This document shows, piece after piece, positions 36,171 to 46,722 of a stretch of DNA of 64,000 nt. The DNA comes from Fomitopsis serialis (lineage: Eukaryota; Basidiomycota; Agaricomycetes; Polyporales; Fomitopsidaceae). The notes beneath the pieces were generated by a model, which saw only the letters and a program-made list of their open reading frames with translations, was not told the origin of the DNA and did not search any database. Numbering within the stretch: the stretch's first letter is position 1; each line of letters starts with the position of its first letter. Location of the stretch: the NCBI RefSeq assembly GCF_022376445.1, contig NW_025954966.1, forward strand, positions 744,001 through 808,000. The letters run 5' to 3'. The position numbers and the translations under genes were made by a program.

Positions 36171-38725
36171 TTATATGACGACGCCTAAGGGAGATTCAGA
36201 CGAGGGTGCCTGAGCCACAGTTGACGCGTTGACGGCAGACACGAGAGTCGCTTTCAGCATGGACGTGGTGATATCAGTATCAACACCGATTCCCCACGCC
36301 TCGTGCGAGCCATCCGTCAGAGAGGCCAGTCGTACGAAGCTGGCGTACCCCGCACCGCTTCCGTCTGGGCGGCCCGTCGGCGGAGAGACCACCACCTCGC
36401 GTACCTGCAGCGCCCCCAGATCGTCGCTCACCGCCGACAGGAAGCAGGATACCACATCCGCGCCCGTGCAGGACAGCGACTTCTGCGCCCCGTGCAGCTC
36501 GATCGTCGCGTCCAGCTGCAAGGCACGGACAGGCCCTGTCTGGCTCGTGATCGAGAACGAGCAGAGTTGCATGCCTCTGCACGGCGAGGGCTCCTTCGAC
36601 GACCCGTAGCAATAATGCGCGATGAAGCGCGCCGCGAGCTGGGCCGCCGACATGCAGCGCGCACTGCCGTCCACGCAGAAATTGGAAAGCGTGTCGTGCA
36701 TCCCGTCCGGGAGATGCAACCTGTAGTCGGTCTGTAAGACGCGCATCACGTCTTTCCAGGACATGATCGTGGTTGCGGGGACGAGGCTGCCAGTGGGGCT
36801 ACTGCCGATGGTCCTGCTAACCGCGCTCACGACTGCGAGCACCGTAGAACGAGGGGCGCTCGGGTCCATGCCCACTCCCCATGTGCAGAGCACTGGTGAC
36901 CGTTCCTCTTCGCGCTCGCTGAGCAACACGAAGGACGTGAATGCAGAGACGCCTCCCCCGTCTGCGGCAGAAGTGTGTGCCTCGACCAAGTAGCGGCTCA
37001 CACCGAGGCGAGTATGGAGTGCCTCGACCACCGCAGAAGCGAGGCTCGCACCCTCTCCATGCAACACATAGGTCGTATCACCGATGACCACCGCACCCTC
37101 GAAGACGACGATGTGTGTGCCGTCTTGCATCCTCTCGGAGACGACACAGTCCGCGAGCGACATCCCCGCATGCGAGTGACTACCTGGGAAGTGGTACGTC
37201 TCACGGAAGACCGCCACGATATCCTCGGGAGACATCTCGCACCCGCGTCGCTCCGTCTGCTCCTGGACGACGCGGTAGAAGTCTTGCTGTACGGCCCGCG
37301 GGAGGTCTATCTTCAGGCGCTCCTTGACGACGTACGCGATCCCGCCCTTGCCCGACTGGGAGTTGACTCGGATGACAGCCTCGTACGTCCGCCCGATGTC
37401 CGCGGGGTCCAGCGGGAGGTACGGAACGTCCCAGAGCAGCGGCTGGCCGGTGGTTTTCGCGACTGCGTGCCGTGCCACCTGGGCCTCGAGCCCCTTCTTG
37501 ATCCCGTCCTGGTGCTGTCCGGAGAATGCGGTGAAGATGAGCTCCCCGGCGTAGGGGTGCCGGGGATGGACAGGGATGGAGGTGAGCTCGGTCACGAGGT
37601 CTATCGTGGATTGTATATTGCTGAAGTCCAGTCCGCAGGGCACGCCTTGCGTGTACATGTTGAGTGCGACGGTGACGAGGTCTACGTTGCCTGACCGTTC
37701 TCCGTTCCCTAGAAGGCAGCCCTCGACTCGGTCGGCACCGGCGAGCAGTCCGAGCTCGGTCGCAGCCACCGCGGTACCCCTGTCGTTGTGACAGTGGAGA
37801 CTGACCATGACTTCGTTTCTGTCAGGGATGTGCTTGCAGAAGTATTCTATCTATTGCGCAACAAGGTGAAGAGGAGCTCGAAGGGCAGTAGTTTACTCAC
37901 CTGGTCGGCATAATGGTTGGGAGGACCCATTTCGACCGTAGACGGCAGATTGTACATGATGCGGTCACCGCCTGGCCCGGCTAATCCCCACGCACGCTTT
38001 ACAGCGCTGCAGATCTCGATGACGTACTCTGGCTCTGTCTGGGAGAACGCTTCGATGCCATACACGAGTCTAAACCGAGTGCCATAGCGATCGCGGTATT
38101 CGTCGGCGAGCTGGCGCACAATGATCGTATGTCGCACTGCCAAATCGATGATCTCTTCTTTGCTCTTGCGAAACACGACCTCGCGGAAGCATGGTGCCGT
38201 CGAATTGAAGAGGCTGATGATAACTCGACGAGCCCCGGCAGTGGCCTCAAAGGTACGACCGATCAACTCTGCACGGGCGGCGGTCATCACCTGAAGATTG
38301 CAAGCGCGCATCAGACCCAGCGGCATCACAGAACTCGCTCCGACAAGAACGCCACTGACCTGAATCCAGACGTCGTCTGGAATCTCGCCGTCGTCGATTA
38401 GTCGGCGAACAAAGTTAAATTCCGTGTCGCTTGAGGCCGGGTATCCGATCTCGATCTCCTTGAAACGACACTGCACCAGGTGGCGGAAGAAGCGCAGCTT
38501 CTGGTCTGCAGTCATAGGGCGAGAGAGGGCCTGGTTGCCGTCCCGCAAGTCGGTGGACAGCCATACGGGATGATGCGTTATGCGTTTGAACGGCCATTCG
38601 CGACCTGGAAGGTCAACGGAAGCGTACGGCGAGTACTTTGTACTGGGATCCGACCTGCGGTGGCGACAGTAAGTTGGACCAAGTTCACAGCAAGGTGTTT
38701 GACGACCATGTCCTACGTACAGCAT
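36171..38725 (-). CDS. LEU4: 2-isopropylmalate synthase with two regulatory domains
   Basis: Three exons, 38725-38360, 38290-37901 and 37850-36171, give 811 aa; introns of 69 and 50 bp. The enzyme condenses acetyl-CoA with 2-ketoisovalerate, the first step to leucine. The catalytic TIM barrel shows WLSTDLRDGNQAL with the Arg-Asp pair, KEIEIGYPASSDTEF, NLPSTVEMGPPNHYADQ and the metal-binding VSLHCHNDRG (usual HPHNDRG). The C-terminal part is about 200 residues longer than in yeast Leu4 and seems to hold two copies of the LeuA dimer/regulatory domain, one ending TWGVGMDPSAPRSTVLAVV and one ending AWGIGVDTDITTSMLKATL. The first 25 residues are poorly conserved, so the start (ATG at 38,725) is uncertain. 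Intron 1 has no stop and would extend the frame if retained. Confidence 0.9.
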
Positions 38726-40030
38726 TACTCCAGTGTGGGCCAGCTGTGGGCATTCGCCAGGGGTGCCGATTTCCCAATGCGGGCGGATACACTCATGTTT
38801 TGTACGATGCAGTTATCCCCACTGGCTTCGCGGTGGCTCGGCGGGTAGACACCTAGTGGTTAATGAATATTCCGAATCGAAGTGCGGATAGGTCAGCTTG
38901 AGGAAGACACGTCCGCACGACTAGAGCACCATACAATTGAGATGCCATGCCGCGCACTTCCAAACGCTTTCTGATGACCGCAAACAATCAAGAAAAGTTG
39001 AAGATGATGGCAGAGGACGCAGTGTTGGCGCCAAGCGCGTCAGCTTTTGCGATGCTCTGGGATCTCGATTCGTTGAATCGGTTGATGGCAGACTCGGCGC
39101 CTTGCGGGCGCCGGTGAGCTGGCAGTGTCCCGGGTCCTATCTCTCCGCTTCAGTACATCCGAATCGGGGAGAATCGTTGCACAACTTGTCAAAATCCTCC
39201 TCAGAGTTCTGGAGATACCACCTCAAGTCGAACTTCAACGGCGGCTCTTCGGATAGACCTGATTTCGACGCTTCCTCCGATAGACCTGCCGGGCGAATCT
39301 CTTGCAGTCGGAGCCACTCCAGCTACAGCTCATCGTCGATCCAGGGCACTCAATTGACCGATACTCTGGCACATAGCAATGAAGTCTGGAACGTACAGCC
39401 TCATGGGAATATGGAATATGTATAAGGTGTCGTGTCTGTGTTGTGCCCAGAATGCCTTCGTAAAAGCTGATTGCACTTGGGCGTTCGCTCTGCTATGGCT
39501 TTGCTGAATAGCGCGAGACCTAAGCGTCAACGGATCTCGTTAGTAGGCAGTCTTCGCGATACGGTGACTTGTCTCGACATTCCTTGTATGTATCAGCCTC
39601 AAGTGTTTTCTGTTCGCCGATACTGCTGGGCGTCTTTCCTGCCTAGCGCTGACCACATTAATAGGCCCCGCCATGGTCCATTCCCCCCATAGTTCAGGTC
39701 GGATCATTGTGCTTGTCGCGTCTAGCAGGAACGCCACGTACTAGTCATCATACAACAGTCAATTCTGTTGGACGGTCCATCATCACGAGCAGATAATCAA
39801 CGTCGCTATCGGCGGCGCAGGCGCATGACACCCAGAAGTCCACACCAGATGTCAACATCACGGTGTACTGTATAAAGCGTCGCTAGTGCCGTGGCGGCGA
39901 GTTGACGTGGGGCCAATTCTGCGCACGTTTGCGTGATAGATGGGTGGGAACAATCCGCGAGTCAAGCGCAGGTTTTAAAGCAAATGCTCAATCAACTTCT
40001 ATCTGGCGCGCTGTCCCACCTGCTGTGATC
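38726..40030. other. Intergenic with one candidate first exon
   Basis: An ATG at 38,946 opens a protein-like exon to a good donor at 39,114: MPRTSKRFLMTANNQEKLKM, then AFAMLWDLDSLNRLMADSA. A possible second exon follows the acceptor near 39,152, but the frames there hold stops and I could not build a gene. The family is not recognised. Confidence 0.3.
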
Positions 40031-42339
40031 ATGCCTGAGTCTCCCATCGAGGAGAAGAAATTTGCAGAACTTGCGTCGCCGCAGCTCTCGTACGCTTCAT
40101 CGGTAGTGGACCGACGGCGCGTGCTTCGCAAGTTGGACCGACATCTTCTCCCATTCGTGTCGGTACTCTATCTCCTATCCTTCCTGTGAGTCCCGCTTCT
40201 CTGACCATGCGAACGTTGGCACTGAGATTCTTGGGGTACCAGCGATCGGACCAACATCGGTCTGTGCATGTATTGTCTTGACAGTGCTGTTCTGACATTG
40301 AGGATGAGACAGGCAATGCTAAGGTCGCAGGGCTTACGACAGATCTGCACCTCACGGGCTTGCAATATAATCTATGCTCGGCGATCTTCTTCGTAAGTAT
40401 ATGTCACAAGTTCAATAGCCAACTTTGACATGATCGTGCTACTAGTTGCCATACACATTCTTCGAGGTGCCGTCGTGAGTCGTCCCTCTTTGAGTACTAT
40501 TGCTACGATTGTCTGATCACCGTGTCAATAGGAACATGGCAATGAAACTACTCAGGCCTTCGCGCTGGAGTGGGCCTATTTCCTACCCCATAGCGATGAT
40601 GTGCGCTGACCCTCCTTTAGTACCTTGTATCATGGTCTGCTGGGGTATCGTCATGTTGTCTATGGCCTTCGTGAAGAGCTTCTCCGGACTCATCGCGTAG
40701 GTGTTTAAATATCCTGACCGTATAACAGTACGCCTGAGACGTTCTAGGGCGCGCATCTTCTTAGGGTTCACAGAGGTATCTATGTCTATCGTACCTCCCA
40801 GCGATCTTACTGACGCCACAACAGTCCGGCCTGTTCCCAGGTGTAACCTTCTACCTATGCATGTGGTATCCTCGAGCGGCACAAGCACAACGGGTGTCTA
40901 TCTTCCTGTCTGCGGCAACTGTAGCTGGTAAGCAGCTGTCAACAGGTGACTTGTATAAGCGTTTACGCTCTGCCAGGCGCGTTCGGTGGTATTCTCGCTT
41001 TCGGTATAGAGAGGATGAAAGGGTAGGCGGAGTTTCGGATGGATTGTTGGCTCGTATTGAGTTATCATTCACTCAGGATCGGTGGACTGGCGGGCTGGTC
41101 ATGGATTGTAGGTGCATCATCAGCTAGGCTACACAATATCGTTCTCATGAGCTGTGTAGTTCTTGCTGGAAGGACTGCGTACGTTGCGTTTCATAATTAG
41201 AGATGATTGTGCTCACGTAGTGAATTGATAGTCACTGTTGTCGTTTCGGGTCTCTCATTCTTCTTCATGCATGACGTGCGTGACTTGTTCATTTTGTATC
41301 TGCATACTGTGACTCATTGGTGGTACTACTAGGATCCAGAGACAGCCACATTCTTGACTCCGGAAGAGCGTGAATGGCTCATCAACACCATCAAAGAGGA
41401 TACAGCTGGCCTTGCCAAAACGTTCCAATGGAAGTTCATCGCTCAGGCCCTCAGAGACCGCCACACGTACCTCTACATGCTTCTATATCTCTTGTGCGTC
41501 CTCCGCAATTGGGCGACAATGCGCTGCCACTGACTTACACATGTGCTCAGTACCGCGATGCCGGCATACAGTTTTGCACTGTTCCTGCCGACGATCATCA
41601 CCGGCCTCGGGTACTCTGCCGCTCACGCTCAGTTACTTACGATCCCTCCCTACGTTGCCGGTTGTATACTGACGGTCGCGTACGGCGTGTTGTCCGATCG
41701 ATGGGGGATGCGTGGCCCTTTCGTGCTGGTCAGCGCCGTGACCGGTCTTGTTGGCTACGTGATCCTCTTCGCGACAAGCAAAGCTGTGGTGGGTTACATT
41801 GGCACCATCATTGCATCCTGCGGGCTTTTCCCCGCAGCGGCATGCGTGCTGGCGTGGACCGGCGGTAATGTTGGTGGCGATATCAAGCGGGGAGTGGTCA
41901 TCGCCATGACTATTGGTCTCGGCAACCTCGGAGGGTGTGTGTTCATTCGTGGATGTCGGATGGGAGGCTGACTCGTCCCTCAGATTTGCGTCCTCGTTCA
42001 TCTACCGCGCGCAGGACAGTCCGCGCTATCACCCTGGGCATGCTACCAACATCAGTTGTCTCGCAGTCGCGTGAGTGCATAGATTTCCACAAGTGAGGGA
42101 CTCGATGTTGACTCGGACGTTTTATGGGATGCTAGAGCTGTACTCAGTGCTATCGGCATGCTCGAACTTCATCGTTTGAACAGACAGAAGCAACTCCTAC
42201 GGGACAAAGAGGGCATCACGAGCGAACGCATGGCGGAGTTCCGCGAAATGGGTGACAGTTCACCTCTTTACAAGTAAATCTCCTTCTGCCGTGCCAAATG
42301 CATACCGATGCTGACGGTCTGTACAGGTATACGCTGTAG
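40031..42339 (+). CDS. MFS transporter, allantoate permease (Dal5)-like
   Basis: About 14 exons with introns near 50 bp can be chained from ATG at 40,031 to TAG at 42,337-42,339. Seen in order: LRKLDRHLLPFVSVLYLLSF, DRTNIGNAKVAGLTTDL, LPYTFFEVPSNMAMKLLRP, IMVCWGIVMLSMAFVKSF, ARIFLGFTE with GLFPGVTFYLCMWYPR, SIFLSAATVAGAFGGILAFG, SFFFMHDDPETATFLTPEE, YSFALFLPTIITGLGYSAA, GVLSDRWGMRGPF and a terminal SSPLYKYTL. These are the marks of the anion:cation symporter branch of the major facilitator family (12 helices, plasma membrane), which moves organic acids such as allantoate, vitamins or dipeptides. In this setting it could export or import a cluster product or precursor. No stop was needed inside exons. 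Confidence 0.82.
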
Positions 42340-42439
42340 TGATCGTATTGGCAATGCATTGCTATCGGGAAGGGGGCAAGATCCCGTATCTCAGTATTAC
42401 CTAAGCAAGTTTACAACGTTACTCGAAGGCAATATAATC

Positions 42440-43330
42440 CTCTAGCGTGCGTACTTACAATCTCCAGCCGGCCGTCCTGCGGTGTGCTCGCGTTAGGTGC
42501 GCCAGGGAGGCACATCGCCGCCAGTCCATATACGCTATTTTTCTTGGAAGAAATTCCCTTTGAAGGGGGTAATTCGGTCACCATCAAATTACTGTGGCTG
42601 ACATGGGCGAACTCGACACTCACTCGTCGCCTCCAACATCATTAATAGAGTGAAATACCCCCTGCAGACGTAACTATTCTCCGTTCTGGAATCGAACCTG
42701 CCGGTGCTCGTCCGATGACGCGACACGCCCTGTGCAGCGTACCAGAGAACAGTCCACGCGATGTCGCCTCGAGCTCGACTTTGACCGAGAGTCGAAGACA
42801 ACTCCGTATATTCCCAAGGAATGTGCGGCGAGACGTTTTCCGGTTTGCTGTGGACGAAGAATAGTGATCAATGCCTATCTTCGCGACCAGGTATCCGTAT
42901 ACACCTTGGTCTGGTTTGCGTCCTCCAATGAACCCTGACGGGAAGAAACCATCGAAGATCATTCATTCGAAAGGCATGCGTCGTACTACCGAAGTCGTAA
43001 TCGGGGATCTATATGGTGGACATGGCATACACCCGTAAGGCGTCGCCGGACTTATTCAGCTCTTGAATGAGGGGACCCAGGTCCGCCTTGGCACGCAGCG
43101 GTTGTCGAGCCTGTTCCAAAGCGGGCATAATGTCCTCTGTGTCGAGGGAGGAAGTCGACAGCAAGACATGCATAGCAACCTTCTCCTCGGGAGAGACTGC
43201 CTCGTTCATGCTCCACACAAGGGCAAGGCTATTAACAAGGAGCTTGTTCGAGTTGTCGGATCCGGGGTCCTTCCTCGCTGCTGCCGCAGGACGACTCTCC
43301 AAGCTCCACGCGAGGAACGGCACGGAGAGA
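42440..43330 (-). pseudogene. Decayed HAD/terpene synthase, second copy
   Basis: The minus strand repeats the HAD half of the 6.6-8.2 kb gene with many stops and frameshifts: PALEQARQPLRAKADLGPL and IQELNKSGDALRVYAMS match the intact copy, then IFDGFFPSGFIGGRKPDQG, a broken motif-IV region, LLMMLEATSE where the intact gene has LMILEVLDDE, and a trace of exon 2 (NFFQ). The class-II half with DxDTT is gone. Same strand as the intact copy, 35 kb away. Confidence 0.85.
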
Positions 43331-44897
43331 GAACTTGTTAGCGAACTTGAAGGTCGCTACAACGTAACGGATACTCTGTAAAATGCACATGCACATGCAT
43401 TGCTACTGAGAAGAATCATCGGACAGTCGTATGCGGCTTGCGTCCGTACTACACTGATCATGGATCTGCATAGTGAGCTCGTCATGGCTTACCTCGTTTG
43501 AGGTAGCTTACTTGCATGCCTTCCGCCTAGAACATGAACAGTGATGTATACCAGCCGACGGATGAAGCTACATATCTGCACAGAACTATCAGTGTCTGAT
43601 ACTCGTGTGGCCATCCTAGGTGACATCACTGCGGCGATATAGGACGCACGGATGTCAAATTACATGCAGACAAGTAGTGTCACCCTTTCCTTCAGAGAGC
43701 TTCTCGCGGGGCTTCAGCTGTTCCATACGCAAAGGAATGTCCGCGGAGCAAGTATCGCGAAATTACTGTTCATGTCTGCTCAGTATTCCGTTGCATGACA
43801 GGCATGTCGAGGTTTACTCTGGCTGTTTTCGGTCGGTCGCCGATATCAAGCGGGGAAGGGGTCGTCGAACATTGAATTGAAGGATCCCTCATGCTTACAA
43901 TGACACGCATGAACTCGTCTTCCATGCATCCGTGGACTGCTGGCGTCGGACCAGTACGTTAGTTAGCATTCACCAATGACAAGCACGAACGGCGTCGAGT
44001 TGAGAAAAGACCAAAATAGGCTCACTCGTTTGAAACGGACCCTACAGGGAGACACTCAACATTCAGAACGGCCGGCACTTCCTTTGAGAAACTGATTCCA
44101 CATGTCCGCCACAGAAGTCAGTTGGAGCAGTTCGAAAATTCTGAGCATCGCCATATGTACGTCTCAATGAGCATTGCTCCCTTCGAATGTACGGCGCACG
44201 CGCCACATACCTGCATGTTGAGGGAAACGGGTCGGTTGATAAAGCAGTATGTAGAGAAGCCGTCTGAACTTCATTATCAGTTACGTCAGTAAATCAATCA
44301 GAGTACTTGACGAACCGAACATACTGCTGCGAACAGCATGTTTGCGAACATCCAAGCATACGCACTGGCACATGGGCGCGCGCCTATGGGAAGAACCGTA
44401 TGAGTTCAGGAAGCTGAGTGCGAGTCAGATCATTCGAGGGTAGATACTTAAGAGATGATGGTCAGACGTACCCCAGAGAAAGCCATGAGTACTTTATGTT
44501 TGAACGACACTGCCATGTGCGCATGTGAACGCTCAATCGGCACGAAGAATGACGCTCATGCCGATGTCTAGAGCAAGTATATTGAGTTAGATGCCCTTAA
44601 ACCGTGACGCACTGGCAGTCTACTTACGATCGGCAACAGAAGTCGGTGACGATCCATGGTCCTCTCGCCAAATGTCCTCCGTTTTATGCAAATTCCACTG
44701 CATTGTCGATTACACTGTACACCATCATGAGGCTGATGTTACAGGTGATTACTTTAAACCTTTGAATGTGCTCCTCTGCTTCTCCGCATCAAACACGTCA
44801 CACAGCTCCTTCCATGCTCGTACGATACAGACAAGCACCTCGGAACTGATACCTATTCGTCAATTCTGAGCGGCTCTTAGTAAGACCTAAAAGTATT
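43331..44897. other. Gene-poor, decayed stretch
   Basis: No complete gene. The minus strand near 44,330-44,390 has a hydrophobic run (ASAYAWMFANMLFAAV) and other short hydrophobic pieces lie near 44,040-44,240 and 44,480-44,580, which may be a worn membrane-protein gene, but frames cannot be joined. Confidence 0.35.
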
Positions 44898-44931
44898 AGG
44901 GACGTTCAAAGTTGCTGGAGCTCTGGAGCTC
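44898..44931 (+). repeat. Left TIR of the 999-bp element
   Basis: 34 bp, perfect inverted match to 45,863-45,896. Confidence 0.9.
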
Positions 44932-45862
44932 TGGAGGCTGGAGGCTGGAGCTCGCCCTCGGGGGATGCCGTCAGCCGCGCGACCGGTGTGGTCTCGCCGG
45001 AAATTCCAGCCACAGTGTGCTTATGTCATGTCACAGTGTGTGGCGCGAATACTACGAGGCCTATTGGACATTTAGGCTGGGTATTCAGGCTTGGATTCTT
45101 CGCAGTAGTCTTGAATGGAGGTGTTTTCACGGTCTGGCACTTTCACCTTTCTGCCGCCACTGCACGACACTCTGAGCATGTCGGTTTAGGGATTCGACGA
45201 TGCACTTGCCCAATTAGGCAGTACAGCTCGTCCAACACCGACTACACCAGCCTACACCAGCGGGGATCGGAGCATCACTCGCCCACAGCATACAATCTGA
45301 TCATTACAGCAATATTAAAACTACAGTACGTGGCTGTAATTTAGGAAACACAGAGACTCGTTCGCGCTGTTCGGATGTAACGGGCGCGCCACATGCTTAT
45401 GTCAGCACGTAGATATATCGTGCCAGCCTGTACCGTAGTTTCTCGCCTTTCCAACACTAGTATTTGGGTTGGTACTGTGACCGTTCTCGCTCATTCCGCC
45501 GTCCCGTGCGATCGTAGCCACTACGACCGCCCGAGCCGACCTTGCCCATTACATCGGACTAACTTGTGGGTGGCTGACAGCTTAGTCAGCATACTGCGGC
45601 CACCTAATTCTCGTGTCGCACAGTGGTGCACCTATTTTATCTACGACAGCCCAAAAGAGCTCACGAGCTGCCTCAGTGTTTCTGAAGAGACTAGATGCAA
45701 GGCGTGGTGAGCATCGAGCGTGTATGGTACTTATACTGCATTAGGGAAGTCACACATGCTACCGGCGTGTGACAGTGACCAGCGCGCACGCCTCGGAAAA
45801 GCCTAGCGGCAAACCCCGAGAACCGCCGCCTCCAAGCTCCAAGCTCCAGCGTCCTCCAGCTG

Positions 45863-45896
45863 GAGCTCCAGAGCTCCAGCAACTTTGAACGTCCCT
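45863..45896 (-). repeat. Right TIR of the 999-bp element
   Basis: 34 bp, perfect inverted match to 44,898-44,931. Confidence 0.9.
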
Positions 45897-46239
45897 ATTG
45901 CTACGTTCCGGGCCCCCGTAACGTGCTCAGACCGTGACAGAGAGCGTCAGCGTCTTCTACATTCCTCACCTTTGGACACAAACTTCCAAAGTAGTTGGTC
46001 AGGTTTCTCCAGGTCCAGGGCTCCAGTCTCAGTTCAGTCGCTAGGAGAGGAAGCCCACAAGAATATCAAGGCCCGTATGGGACAAAAATCCCAGTATGAG
46101 GGGCATCAGTGGCATATCGTGTGTGATCGTCTCGGAACACGGCAGATCTTACCAGATAATACCAGATCTCTCGAGCCCGCTCCGGACACCAGACGGTCGC
46201 TCCGGAAATGGCGCAAAATGATAAGATAAGGTAGGAATT

Positions 46240-46612
46240 GGCAGGAACTTGCCTGATCTGGTACAATCCCATCGGAACCCTTCGAATCCTGTACTGTCCG
46301 GTACGTTCCCGACCTGGCATGTCCTGTCCTGTACTGTCCTCTCACGTCACCTCATGGTCATTCCCATCCTGTCTGTTCATTTATGGAAAGATCACGAATG
46401 TGAGTAGTGGACAAAAATGGTTTGACGTTACACAGGCACGGACCAGATCTTACAGGATTTTGAAGGATATCCCCGGCTCCTATGCTTTCCGGTGCATCCT
46501 GTCCGGTCCTGTACCATCCGATCCTGTCTCGTATTGTTCCGTCCTGACCTGTCCCATCCCGTCCTGTACGCCCGTCCTGTACTGTCCTGTACCGTCCTGT
46601 ACCATCATGTTC
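46240..46612. repeat. Degenerate TCCTGTAC / TCCTGTCC repeats
   Basis: Many copies of tcctgtac, gtactgtcc and tcctgtcc sit in two clusters (46,280-46,345 and 46,495-46,610) upstream of the integrase gene. Around them are paired phrases such as gacaaaaatcc/gacaaaaatgg and cagatcttac. They may be subterminal binding sites of the integrase element or a promoter array. Confidence 0.65.
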
Positions 46613-46722
46613 GATAGAACACATGATTGCGGCCTTCGGAACATGTCCGAGAGTGAGGCGACTCGGAGTGCAGCTCGATCGCTGTCCAACTCTTGACTGA
46701 GAACACGCAGTCAGCTCCTGTC

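Larger units (their letters stand above)
44898..45896. mobile_element. Non-autonomous inverted-repeat element, 999 bp
   Basis: The two ends are identical inverted repeats for 34 bp, beginning AGGGACGTTCAAAGTTGC, and remain alike beyond this in a region of GGAGCT repeats. Flanks are gtATT on the left and ATTgc on the right, so a 3-bp ATT duplication is likely (a TA duplication with ends GGGACG is the alternative reading). The inside has no coding capacity that I can see. It behaves like a MITE-type element driven by a transposase elsewhere; neither transposase in this window has these ends. Confidence 0.85.

Noticed and set aside
38291..38359. In-frame, stop-free extension between two LEU4 exons
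   Set aside because: It has GT-AG borders and interrupts conserved catalytic-domain sequence, so it is an intron and not an insertion in the enzyme.
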